From positions 1 through 30,351 of the forward strand of contig CANGUI010000001.1 of the NCBI GenBank assembly GCA_947457025.1: a DNA stretch of 30,351 bases, read 5' to 3'. The number at the start of each line of letters is the position of its first letter. The stretch's first letter is position 1. The position numbers and the translations under genes were made by a program. Positions 23,924-30,351 of the stretch are shown here, one piece after another. The notes under the pieces were generated by a model that searched no databases, was not told the DNA's origin, and was given only the letters and a program-made list of their open reading frames with translations. The DNA comes from Flammeovirgaceae bacterium. GTDB lineage: Bacteria; Bacteroidota; Bacteroidia; Cytophagales; Cyclobacteriaceae.

Positions 23924-24706
23924 ATGTCAACCGATTCGTATCAGGTCAAGCTTCCGCTTTTTGAGGGCCCTTTTGATCTCCTCTTGTTTTTCATTGAGCG
24001 CGATGAGCTGGATATTTATGACATTCCAATAGCTCGAATTACAGGGGATTTCCTGGGCTATTTACAACAGTTGGAAGAACTGAATATCGAGGTGGCCAGT
24101 GAATTCATTTTGGTGGCTGCCACGTTGATGCGGATTAAGTCGAAAATGCTGTTACCCCGCCCCCAACTTGATGAACAGGGCAACGAAATAGACCCACGCG
24201 AGGAACTGATCAGACACTTGCTTGAATACAAAAAGTATAAAAGCGTTGTGGATCAGTTCCAGAAGATGGAAGACCAGGAGCTTCAAAAAGAGAAGCGCGG
24301 TAATCTGAACAGGGAATTACGCCAGCTTGCCGAAAGCACCAATGTTGAAGCAGAGCTACAGGATGTGGACTTATTTAAGTTACTTCAGGTATTCGAAAAA
24401 GTACTTCGGCGCCATGAAGAAGAGAAGAACCGGCCCGTACACACCGTCATCCAATACCCGTTTACCGTGGAAGGCCAAAAAGAGTTTATTCTCAACCAGA
24501 TCCACAGCCGGCGCCGGGTGGCATTTACAGCGCTATTTGAAGCGGCACCCACACGCGTTGCGTTGATTTTTAATTTCTTGGCTATTCTTGAGTTGCTCGC
24601 CCTGGGGCAACTGGGCATTCAGGTGGGTGAGGGCTACAATAACTTCTGGCTAACAAACAAGGACGACGTTGAGGCTGAAGAGACGGTATCTGGTGCCAAG
24701 AATTAA
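23924..24706 (+). CDS. scpA: Segregation and condensation protein A
   Basis: A 260-residue kleisin that bridges SMC heads in the Smc-ScpAB condensin and helps chromosome segregation. The N-terminal kleisin motif is clear: YQVKLPLFEGPFDLLLFFIE, then IPIARITGDFLGYLQQLEEL and EVASEFILVAATLMRIKSKM with LLPRP, as in nearly all ScpA proteins. The middle is a charged coiled region (KMEDQELQKEKRGNLNREL), and the C-terminal winged helix shows RRRVAFTALFEAAPTRVAL followed by FNFLAILELLALGQL. Length is normal. scpB is not in the window. The gene is convergent with the beta-barrel gene at 24773. Confidence 0.95.
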   Translation: MSTDSYQVKLPLFEGPFDLLLFFIERDELDIYDIPIARITGDFLGYLQQLEELNIEVASEFILVAATLMRIKSKMLLPRPQLDEQGNEIDPREELIRHLLEYKKYKSVVDQFQKMEDQELQKEKRGNLNRELRQLAESTNVEAELQDVDLFKLLQVFEKVLRRHEEEKNRPVHTVIQYPFTVEGQKEFILNQIHSRRRVAFTALFEAAPTRVALIFNFLAILELLALGQLGIQVGEGYNNFWLTNKDDVEAEETVSGAKN

Positions 24707-24772
24707 CTTGTATTATGGATAGAATCGGAAAAGACGAGCTCTCCCGTAGCCCATTTGATGTATAGGCTAAAG

Positions 24773-25483
24773 CTAGAAAATATAGCGCAGACCAACCCCT
24801 CCTTGAAACCGCTGATAACCGGGGTCGAGCAAAACATCAGTAAACCAGACAACTTCGATAAAGGCGCTGACCGGTAAATATTGATAAGCATATTCAAATC
24901 CTACGGTCGCTACCGGGCCATACGTTATACGCGTTCGGGAGAATTGGCCGAACTGACCCCCCTCGGGAAGAGACTGGTCGGTGAAAAGATAATCATATTC
25001 AAGCGTGGTACTACGCCATTGCAAGCCGAGCCCGGCGTACAGTTGAAGGCCCTTGGAGATTCCGGATACGTCCCATTGGTGCAAAAACTTAGTTTCCAAA
25101 AACCAATCCGACCGGACGCGGTGCTGTACATAATTTACTGACTGCTCTGATGAAAGGCTATCAGGCAGGTATTGGCTCAATAGCGACCTGTAGTAACGAT
25201 TGTACAGCCCGCTCGCTGATTTGCCCAGGTCTGCGGTGAGGGCCCAATTTTTATTTGGATAAAATTTGTACGTCAGGGCAAGGGGGTCACCCATTTTGAA
25301 TCCAATACCCTGGTAGGGATAGGCACTCCGTTGGGTGATGGGGCAAAGTACGGCCGCCTTTGCGCGCGACATCGTTGGTGCCCTGAAGCGGCTGCTAACG
25401 GCGCTTTTCCTTGGCTGGGCGGCAAGAGCTGACGCCAGCGCCAGCGCAAGACTAAAATACACCAGTCTTAGGTATAGCTTCAT
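24773..25483 (-). CDS. Outer membrane beta-barrel protein, hypothetical
   Basis: A 236-residue exported protein. Residues 1-22 are a signal peptide (LYLRLVYFSLALALASALAA). After a basic linker, the mature protein consists of alternating amphipathic strands with aromatic girdles: YQGIGFKMGDPLALTYKFYP, WALTADLGKSASGLYN, GLQLYAGLGLQWRSTTLEY, YGPVATVGFEYAYQYLPVSA and the last strand RFQGGVGLRYIF. The final Phe is the classical BAM recognition residue. An eight-strand barrel is plausible. Function is unknown. It lies 62 bases downstream of the ABC exporter gene, but a perfect -7 box before its start suggests separate transcription. Confidence 0.8.
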   Translation of the reverse strand: MKLYLRLVYFSLALALASALAAQPRKSAVSSRFRAPTMSRAKAAVLCPITQRSAYPYQGIGFKMGDPLALTYKFYPNKNWALTADLGKSASGLYNRYYRSLLSQYLPDSLSSEQSVNYVQHRVRSDWFLETKFLHQWDVSGISKGLQLYAGLGLQWRSTTLEYDYLFTDQSLPEGGQFGQFSRTRITYGPVATVGFEYAYQYLPVSAFIEVVWFTDVLLDPGYQRFQGGVGLRYIF

Positions 25484-25488
25484 ACAAA

Positions 25489-25496
25489 CAAATATA
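25489..25496 (-). promoter_or_regulatory. -7 box TATATTTG of beta-barrel gene
   Basis: On the minus strand TATATTTG is a perfect match and ends five bases before ATG 25483, the same geometry as at rlpA. It predicts a leaderless or nearly leaderless mRNA. No -33 TTTG was found at standard spacing. Confidence 0.5.
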
Positions 25497-25545
25497 GTGG
25501 TTTTACCATACGAATCATGCTGGCGGTAAAATTGAAATGACGGAT

Positions 25546-27318
25546 TTAGAGCACTTCCTTGTACTGCATTTTATGCAGGTGCGCATACCACCCGTTTTGC
25601 TGCAATAACTCCTCGTGGCGGCCGGTTTCTTTGATTTCGCCATGATCCAAAACGATGATCTTGTCTGCTTTTTTGATCGTGGAAAGGCGGTGGGCGATGA
25701 CGATGGCTGTTCGGTTACTCATCATCTTCTCAATCGCTTCGCGGATCAATTCCTCCGTATCTGTATCGACCGAGCTGGTTGCCTCATCCAGAATCAGAAT
25801 CTTCGGATTGTAGACCATCGCACGGATAAACGACAACAACTGGCGCTGGCCGACGGATAGCGTTGCCCCCCGCTCCATCACATTGTAGTCCAGTTGCCCG
25901 GGCAGCCGTTCGATGAAGCGCCGCGCCCCCACCAAATCTGCGGCCTGCCAAATCTGATCGTCTGTCACATCAGGATTCCCCAATGTGATGTTATACCGGA
26001 TTGTACTCGAAAACAGAAAGACATCCTGCAGTACCAGCCCGATGTGTTGGCGTAGGCAGGTGAGGTCATACGCGCGCACATCCACCCCATCAATGGACAG
26101 CATGCCGCGATTGATTTCATAGAAGCGTGTCAGTAAACTGATAATAGAGGATTTGCCGGCCCCGGTTGCGCCCACCAGCGCCACGGTTTCGCCCGGGTGA
26201 ATGTGCAGCGAAATGCCTTTCAATACATAGTTTGGCATGTTATAGGCAAACCACACCTGATCAAAATCAACTTCGCCGCGTACGGTTTCAGGCCGGTGGC
26301 TACCGTTTGCCACCAGATGATCGCGCTCATCCAACAGGGTCATGATTCTGGCCGAACTCACTATTCCCATTTGCAGCGTGTTGTACCGGTCGGCAATCAT
26401 GCGGATCGGCCGGAAGAACATTTGAATGTAGAGAATGAACGCAATCAGCGTGCCGATGGTGACGTGCGTTTGCTCGGTATGAATAACGCCTTTTGCGCCA
26501 TACCAAACCAGCAATCCGATGCCCATGGCCGAAATGATTTCGGCTACCGGAAAATATACGGAGTAATACAATACCGACCGGAGGTTTGCATCACGGTGTT
26601 CCTTATTGATTTCCCTGAATTTTGCGTACTCACGCTGCTCGCTTCCGAAGATCTGGACAACGGTCATGCCCGTCAGGTGTTCCTGCACAAACGTGTTCAG
26701 GTTGGCTACGGCATTGCGTACATCATTGAAAGCCACCTTTATCTTTTCCTTGAAAATATACGTAGCCAGCAACATGAACGGCACGGTACTCAGGCTCACC
26801 AAGGCCAGCCGCCAGTCCGTAAAGAACATGAAGGCAAGGATGAAGACGATCTGGAGCAGATCACCCGCCATGGCAGCCAGACCTTCGCTGAACACATCCG
26901 CCAGCGTTTCAACGTCTGAAATCGTGCGGGTAACGAGCCGACCGATGGGCGTTTTATCAAAAAATTTCAGGCGCAGACTGATGATGTGCTCGTAGAGCCG
27001 CACCCGGATGTCGCGGATGACAAACTGGCCAATGCGCCCAGACAGATAGGTATGGACATATTGCGCGAGCGACTGCGCCACTAACAGGCCAAGAATTCCC
27101 ATCATCACGTACACCATACTCCAGTAATCGCCCACTGCGACGTGGTGGTCAAGGGTGTATTGAATCAACCACGGGCGCACGGGGGTAAGCAACCCCACCA
27201 GTACCGTAAGAAAAACCAGGAAATAGAAGTGACCGCGGTAGGGCTTGACGAACTGCAGGATGCGCCGCAGTATGGTAAAGTCGATGATGTTGCCGCTGCT
27301 GACTTGTTCTTTTTCCAC
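25546..27318 (-). CDS. ABC exporter, MsbA/LmrA-like (fused TMD-NBD)
   Basis: A 590-residue half-transporter of the type IV (ABCB) exporter class, working as a homo- or heterodimer in the inner membrane. Residues about 20-330 are the six-helix membrane domain (HFYFLVFLTVLVGLLTPV, MVYVMMGILGLLVAQSLA, LLQIVFILAFMFFTDWRLAL and others). The nucleotide-binding domain from about 350 has Walker A GATGAGKSSIISLL, Q-loop VLQDVFLFSST, signature LSVGQRQLLSFIRAM (Val in place of the usual Gly), Walker B ILILDEATSSVD and switch His in VIAHRLSTIKKAD. Start is GTG 27318, two bases after the truA stop, so it is co-transcribed with truA. The substrate (lipid, drug or peptide) is unknown. Confidence 0.93.
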   Translation of the reverse strand: MEKEQVSSGNIIDFTILRRILQFVKPYRGHFYFLVFLTVLVGLLTPVRPWLIQYTLDHHVAVGDYWSMVYVMMGILGLLVAQSLAQYVHTYLSGRIGQFVIRDIRVRLYEHIISLRLKFFDKTPIGRLVTRTISDVETLADVFSEGLAAMAGDLLQIVFILAFMFFTDWRLALVSLSTVPFMLLATYIFKEKIKVAFNDVRNAVANLNTFVQEHLTGMTVVQIFGSEQREYAKFREINKEHRDANLRSVLYYSVYFPVAEIISAMGIGLLVWYGAKGVIHTEQTHVTIGTLIAFILYIQMFFRPIRMIADRYNTLQMGIVSSARIMTLLDERDHLVANGSHRPETVRGEVDFDQVWFAYNMPNYVLKGISLHIHPGETVALVGATGAGKSSIISLLTRFYEINRGMLSIDGVDVRAYDLTCLRQHIGLVLQDVFLFSSTIRYNITLGNPDVTDDQIWQAADLVGARRFIERLPGQLDYNVMERGATLSVGQRQLLSFIRAMVYNPKILILDEATSSVDTDTEELIREAIEKMMSNRTAIVIAHRLSTIKKADKIIVLDHGEIKETGRHEELLQQNGWYAHLHKMQYKEVL

Positions 27319-27320
27319 CG

Positions 27321-28067
27321 CTAATCCAGAAAAATGTGGGAGGGATATTTTACGCGGTGCAAATAAAGCCCTTCCGGAGGAACATTCATACCTGCGCGCG
27401 AGCGGTTACGACTATTAATTACCTGTTGAAATTGCGCCACGGTGATTTTGCCGCTGCCTACGTCCAGCAGGGTGCCCACGATCGCGCGTACCATGCCGCG
27501 CAGGAACCGGTTGGCCGTGATGGTGAAAATCAGGACATGGCCCTCCTCGCGCCAGGTGGCTTTCTTCACTTCGCAGCGGAAGTGGTTGACATCGGTTTTC
27601 ACCTTACTGAACGCCTCGAAATCATGTTCGCCAGACAAAAGCGCGGCAGCATCGCCGAGTGCGGAGATGTCAAGCGGCTTGTAACAGAAAAATGCCCTAC
27701 CCACTTCGAGTGGGTCCTTGATCCGGGTAATCCGGTACTCGTAGGTGCGCTCGGTAGCAGCATAGCGGGCACTTGCGTCTGGTTTTACTTTTCGGATGGA
27801 GTGAATGGCAATGTCGGGTGGCAGGAATGAATTCAGTTGAACCAGAAATTTGTCGTACACAAAGTCAGTATCAATATCCGCATGAAAAAACTGTTGCCGG
27901 CAATGTACACCCGTATCGGTACGCCCACTGCCTACAATTTTCACTTCGCGGCGAAGGAGTTGACTCATCACCTCTTCGACAACCTGTTGTACGCCCTTTG
28001 CATTGGCCTGCGCTTGCCACCCGTGGTAATGGGCTCCAGTATATGAAATTTCAAAGAAGAAGCGCAT
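27321..28067 (-). CDS. truA: tRNA pseudouridine synthase A
   Basis: A 248-residue TruA-family enzyme that converts U38-U40 of the tRNA anticodon arm to pseudouridine. ATG 28067 gives MRFFFEISYTGAHYHGWQAQ, the usual family start; an in-frame TTG at 28088 is not supported. The catalytic Asp51 is in GSGRTDTGVHCRQQ. Later signatures are HFRCEVKKATWREEGHVLIF and ANRFLRGMVRAIVGTLLDVG. Length is normal. The ABC exporter follows after two bases. A 186-base gap separates it from the thiolase gene, with a near-copy of the truA start at 28109-28126. Confidence 0.95.
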   Translation of the reverse strand: MRFFFEISYTGAHYHGWQAQANAKGVQQVVEEVMSQLLRREVKIVGSGRTDTGVHCRQQFFHADIDTDFVYDKFLVQLNSFLPPDIAIHSIRKVKPDASARYAATERTYEYRITRIKDPLEVGRAFFCYKPLDISALGDAAALLSGEHDFEAFSKVKTDVNHFRCEVKKATWREEGHVLIFTITANRFLRGMVRAIVGTLLDVGSGKITVAQFQQVINSRNRSRAGMNVPPEGLYLHRVKYPSHIFLD

Positions 28068-28253
28068 GGAAGCTGTTGGTTCGATCAAGTTACAGGAGAA
28101 GAATATGATCCAAAGAAGAAGTGCATGTTCAGCCCGACGTCAGGAAAATACCGATACCATGAACGTCAACACGCCGCAGGCGGGTGGCACAAACTCATGT
28201 GCCGCTGGCCACGCCAACACCCCGCGAAAGGATTCGGGCATATTCATTTTTGT

Positions 28254-29450
28254 TCATCTCATATTCTCGTACACCACCGCTACCCCCTGCCCTACGCCCA
28301 CGCACATGGTGGCGAGCCCGTATCGGATGTTACGTTTCTTCATTTCATAGAGGAGCGTAGCACTGATGCGCACCCCGCTGCAGCCGAGGGGATGGCCCAA
28401 AGCAATTGCGCCTCCGTTGACATTTACAAGTTCCGGATCCAGATTCAGCTCTTGCATACACGCCAGCGCCTGGGCGGCAAAGGCTTCATTCAATTCCACC
28501 AATCCGATATCTGAAATCTTTAAGCCTGCCCGGGCGAGTACTTTTTGCACAGCCGGAACGGGCCCCACCCCCATGTAGGCAGGATCAACTCCTGCTACCG
28601 CCATGGATACCACGCGGGCCAGCGGTGGCTTGTTCATTTTTTTCAGGATTGGTTCACTCGCCACCAGGGCAGCCGCGGCACCATCGTTGATGCCGGAGGA
28701 ATTACCCGCAGTTACACTGCCGCCTTCACGAAAAGCCGGCTTCAAGGCGGCAAGCTTTTCCATTGAGGTTTCGCGCGGGTATTCATCCTTCTCCACGAAA
28801 AGTGTTTCTTTTCCCCTCTTAACCGGTACTGTGATCAGTTCATCGGCAAACCTTTTGGCACTATGTGCACGGGCGTATCGCTGTTGTGATTGCAGAGCAA
28901 AAGCATCCTGGTTGTCACGGGCGATTTTCCATTTATCGGCCACCAGTTCAGCGGTTTCTCCCATGGTGTACGGATGGTGCATTTTCGCCAGCGTTGGGTT
29001 GGTGAATCGCCACCCGAGGGTGGTATCATAGATTTCCGCTTTGCGCGAAAACGCTTCATCTGCTTTGGCCAGAACAAAAGGAGCCCGGCTCATGCTTTCC
29101 ACACCTCCGGCTATATAGAGGTCTCCATCGCCAGCGCCCACACCCCGGGCGGCATCCATTATGGCCTGCAAACCGGAGGCACATAAGCGGTTGACGGTTA
29201 CGCCCGCCACTGCCGCAGGCAAGCCGGCCAACAGCGCTGCCATGCGGGCCACATTTCGATTGTCCTCACCGGATTGGTTAGCCGCACCGGCTACTACATC
29301 TTCGATCCACTCGGGGGCAATGGCCGGGTTCCGCGTGAGTAGTTCCCGCAGGGCATGGGCCAGTAAGTCATCCGGGCGTACAGCGGCCAGGGAGCCGCCC
29401 CACTTGCCGATGGGGGTGCGGAGGATATCAAGTATGTAGGCAGTGACCAT
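28254..29450 (-). CDS. Thiolase (acetyl-CoA acyltransferase, PcaF/PaaJ-like)
   Basis: A 398-residue thiolase starting [20 protein letters not shown]. The three catalytic elements are complete: nucleophile Cys90 in [13 protein letters not shown], His353 in [15 protein letters not shown], and Cys383 in [10 protein letters not shown]. The segment [20 protein letters not shown] closely resembles the [16 protein letters not shown] signature of 3-oxoadipyl-CoA thiolases, but acetyl-CoA acetyltransferases in Bacteroidota share parts of it. It degrades 3-ketoacyl-CoA or forms acetoacetyl-CoA in the cytoplasm. No phenylacetate, protocatechuate or fatty-acid oxidation genes are next to it here, so the pathway stays open. 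Confidence 0.92.
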   Translation of the reverse strand: MVTAYILDILRTPIGKWGGSLAAVRPDDLLAHALRELLTRNPAIAPEWIEDVVAGAANQSGEDNRNVARMAALLAGLPAAVAGVTVNRLCASGLQAIMDAARGVGAGDGDLYIAGGVESMSRAPFVLAKADEAFSRKAEIYDTTLGWRFTNPTLAKMHHPYTMGETAELVADKWKIARDNQDAFALQSQQRYARAHSAKRFADELITVPVKRGKETLFVEKDEYPRETSMEKLAALKPAFREGGSVTAGNSSGINDGAAAALVASEPILKKMNKPPLARVVSMAVAGVDPAYMGVGPVPAVQKVLARAGLKISDIGLVELNEAFAAQALACMQELNLDPELVNVNGGAIALGHPLGCSGVRISATLLYEMKKRNIRYGLATMCVGVGQGVAVVYENMR

Positions 29451-29458
29451 AGCAGGAA

Positions 29459-29488
29459 TTTAGAGTTGTGCGGGTTTCGTTATTTTTG
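29459..29488 (+). promoter_or_regulatory. Promoter of DUF4293 gene (TTTA-N18-TATTTTTG)
   Basis: A perfect -7 box TATTTTTG at 29481-29488 with TTTA at 29459-29462, 18 bases upstream, as a one-mismatch -33. It lies 40 bases before ATG 29529 and is divergent from the thiolase start. Confidence 0.5.
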
Positions 29489-29528
29489 CAGCCCGTTTGT
29501 CCGGCAATTTAGAAAATCAGACAAGCAT

Positions 29529-29999
29529 ATGTGGCAGCGCATCCAAACCGTTTTTCTGGCCATCGTGGTAGTGAGCACGTTGCTGAGTGTGTTTCTGCCC
29601 ATCTGGATACTGGATGATCCCGCTACCGGCATGCAGCATCAATTGTACCCCCTCCATTATACCCAGATACAAGAGGGTGTTCGCACCACGCACTATTTTC
29701 CGTATTCGCTTACTGCTATGTTGCTGATTGCGGCGGCCACCGTTGCCATTTCCACGATTCGGCGCTACGATAACCGGTTTACGCAGATTAAGCTGGGGAT
29801 GCTCAACACGCTGCTTACCGCAGGCGTCATGATTTCCATCGTAGTATTTGTGAGTGACCTGACGAAAAACTATCCATCCGGCTGGCGCTATGGGCTGCCG
29901 TTCTACCTAGCCTTTGTATCAGTAGTCTGTAATTGGCTGGCGATCCGTTTTATCCGCCGAGACGAAAAACTCGTACGCGATGCGGAACGTATCCGATAA
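29529..29999 (+). CDS. DUF4293 membrane protein
   Basis: A 156-residue small integral membrane protein of the Bacteroidota-restricted DUF4293 family, recognised from the start MWQRIQTVFLAIVVVSTLLS and four membrane helices: about 7-27, 62-79 (LTAMLLIAAATVAISTI), 92-110 (MLNTLLTAGVMISIVVFV) and 122-142 (GLPFYLAFVSVVCNWLAI), then a basic cytosolic end (RFIRRDEKLVRDAERIR). Upstream in-frame codons to 29466 are excluded because they contain the predicted promoter. Function is unknown. tpx follows 46 bases downstream and may share its transcript. Confidence 0.88.
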   Translation: MWQRIQTVFLAIVVVSTLLSVFLPIWILDDPATGMQHQLYPLHYTQIQEGVRTTHYFPYSLTAMLLIAAATVAISTIRRYDNRFTQIKLGMLNTLLTAGVMISIVVFVSDLTKNYPSGWRYGLPFYLAFVSVVCNWLAIRFIRRDEKLVRDAERIR

Positions 30000-30045
30000 A
30001 CTTTCCCCATCCCAATCTGTTTTCATCACATTAACCCTTACCATC

Positions 30046-30351
30046 ATGGCACAAACAAAATTTGGCGAACTGACCGTAAATACCGTAGGCGAGCTACCGG
30101 CTGTGGGCGCTCCCGCTCCGGCATTTACCCTAACTGGCAACGACCTGAAAGACGTGAATTCGAAAGACTTTGTCGGCAGGAATGTCATCCTGAATATCTT
30201 CCCCAGCGTGGATACTGGTGTCTGTGCCACGTCAGTGCGTGAGTTCAACAAGCGGGCAGCAGGGTTGGCCAACACCGCGGTTATTTGCGTATCCAAGGAT
30301 TTGCCTTTTGCCATGAAGCGTTTTTGTGGAGCCGAGGGGATCGACAAGGTG
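30046..30351 (+). CDS. tpx: Thiol peroxidase Tpx, 5' part
   Basis: The first 102 codons of a peroxiredoxin; it runs off the window end. MAQTKFGELTVNTVGELPAV followed by GAPAPAFTLTGNDLKDVN is the usual N-terminal hairpin of the Tpx subfamily. The peroxidatic cysteine is in FPSVDTGVCATSVREFN, with the PxxxTxxC pattern in the form PSVDTGVC, and the following VICVSKDLPFAMKRFCGAEG places the resolving cysteine at FC. It reduces H2O2 and alkyl peroxides with thioredoxin. Family length is about 165 residues, so some 60 are missing. Confidence 0.95.
   Translation, partial: MAQTKFGELTVNTVGELPAVGAPAPAFTLTGNDLKDVNSKDFVGRNVILNIFPSVDTGVCATSVREFNKRAAGLANTAVICVSKDLPFAMKRFCGAEGIDKV

Noticed and set aside
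23679..24032. 117-codon plus-strand frame across the dxs-scpA gap
   Set aside because: Runs into scpA out of frame and has no domain signature.
26197..26919. 240-codon plus-strand frame inside the ABC exporter
   Set aside because: Antisense shadow of the membrane domain, His/Gln-rich translation.
28140..28247. 35-codon minus-strand frame (MNMPESFRGV) between thiolase and truA
   Set aside because: Short, Pro/Ala-rich, no signal peptide or family match; cannot be supported.
1..30351. CRISPR array, tRNA, rRNA, insertion sequence or prophage
   Set aside because: I saw no spaced repeat array, cloverleaf with CCA-type acceptor, transposase motif or phage structural gene while reading both strands; subtle or diverged elements could still be missed without a covariance search.

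Overview
The window looks like a chromosomal segment of a Bacteroidota bacterium, most likely order Cytophagales. Three things point there: a gliding-motility lipoprotein GldB gene; several families I know mainly from this phylum (DUF4293, DUF6427-type membrane protein, RlpA with a SPOR domain, ECF sigma factor with a tiny partner); and repeated matches to the Bacteroidota -7 promoter box TAnnTTTG at gene starts with little Shine-Dalgarno signal. I see no rRNA, tRNA, CRISPR array, transposase or phage gene.

Layout. 1-1294 (+): the end of a RelE/HigB-like toxin gene, a HigA-like HTH antitoxin with a 45-residue tail, and a SecB-like protein; together they read as a toxin-antitoxin-chaperone (TAC) module. 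1266-2899 (-): rlpA, a GC-rich hairpin element (1991-2100) and an outer-membrane beta-barrel gene. 3024-5774 (+): glyA, tatC, rpiB. 5764-7158 (-): polytopic DUF6427-like membrane protein. 7236-11243 (+): YegS-type lipid kinase, DinB-like protein, secreted M14 zinc peptidase. 11326-12327 (-): gldB. 12462-13610 (+): mgsA and a deoxynucleoside kinase. 13612-14790 (-): family 4 glycosyltransferase. 14919-15509 (+): secreted DUF1080 protein. 15506-16313 (-): ECF sigma factor overlapping a small partner gene. 16494-19813 (+): acidic-tail protein, strong terminator, uvrA. 20019-20759 (-): membrane protein with a C-terminal zinc ribbon. 20899-23578 (-): dxs and an overlapping alpha/beta hydrolase. 23924-24706 (+): scpA. 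24773-29450 (-): thiolase, truA, ABC exporter and a beta-barrel gene with its own promoter. 29529-30351 (+): DUF4293 protein and the 5' part of tpx.

Most of the window is core housekeeping: one-carbon metabolism (GlyA), pentose phosphates (RpiB), protein export (TatC), isoprenoid precursors (Dxs), DNA repair (UvrA), chromosome segregation (ScpA), tRNA modification (TruA), peroxide defence (Tpx) and cell-envelope functions. The accessory part is the left end, where the TAC-like module is the best candidate for a little-described system. A second theme is promoter architecture: in several genes the -7 box ends only 3 to 8 bases before the chosen start codon, which predicts leaderless or nearly leaderless mRNAs.
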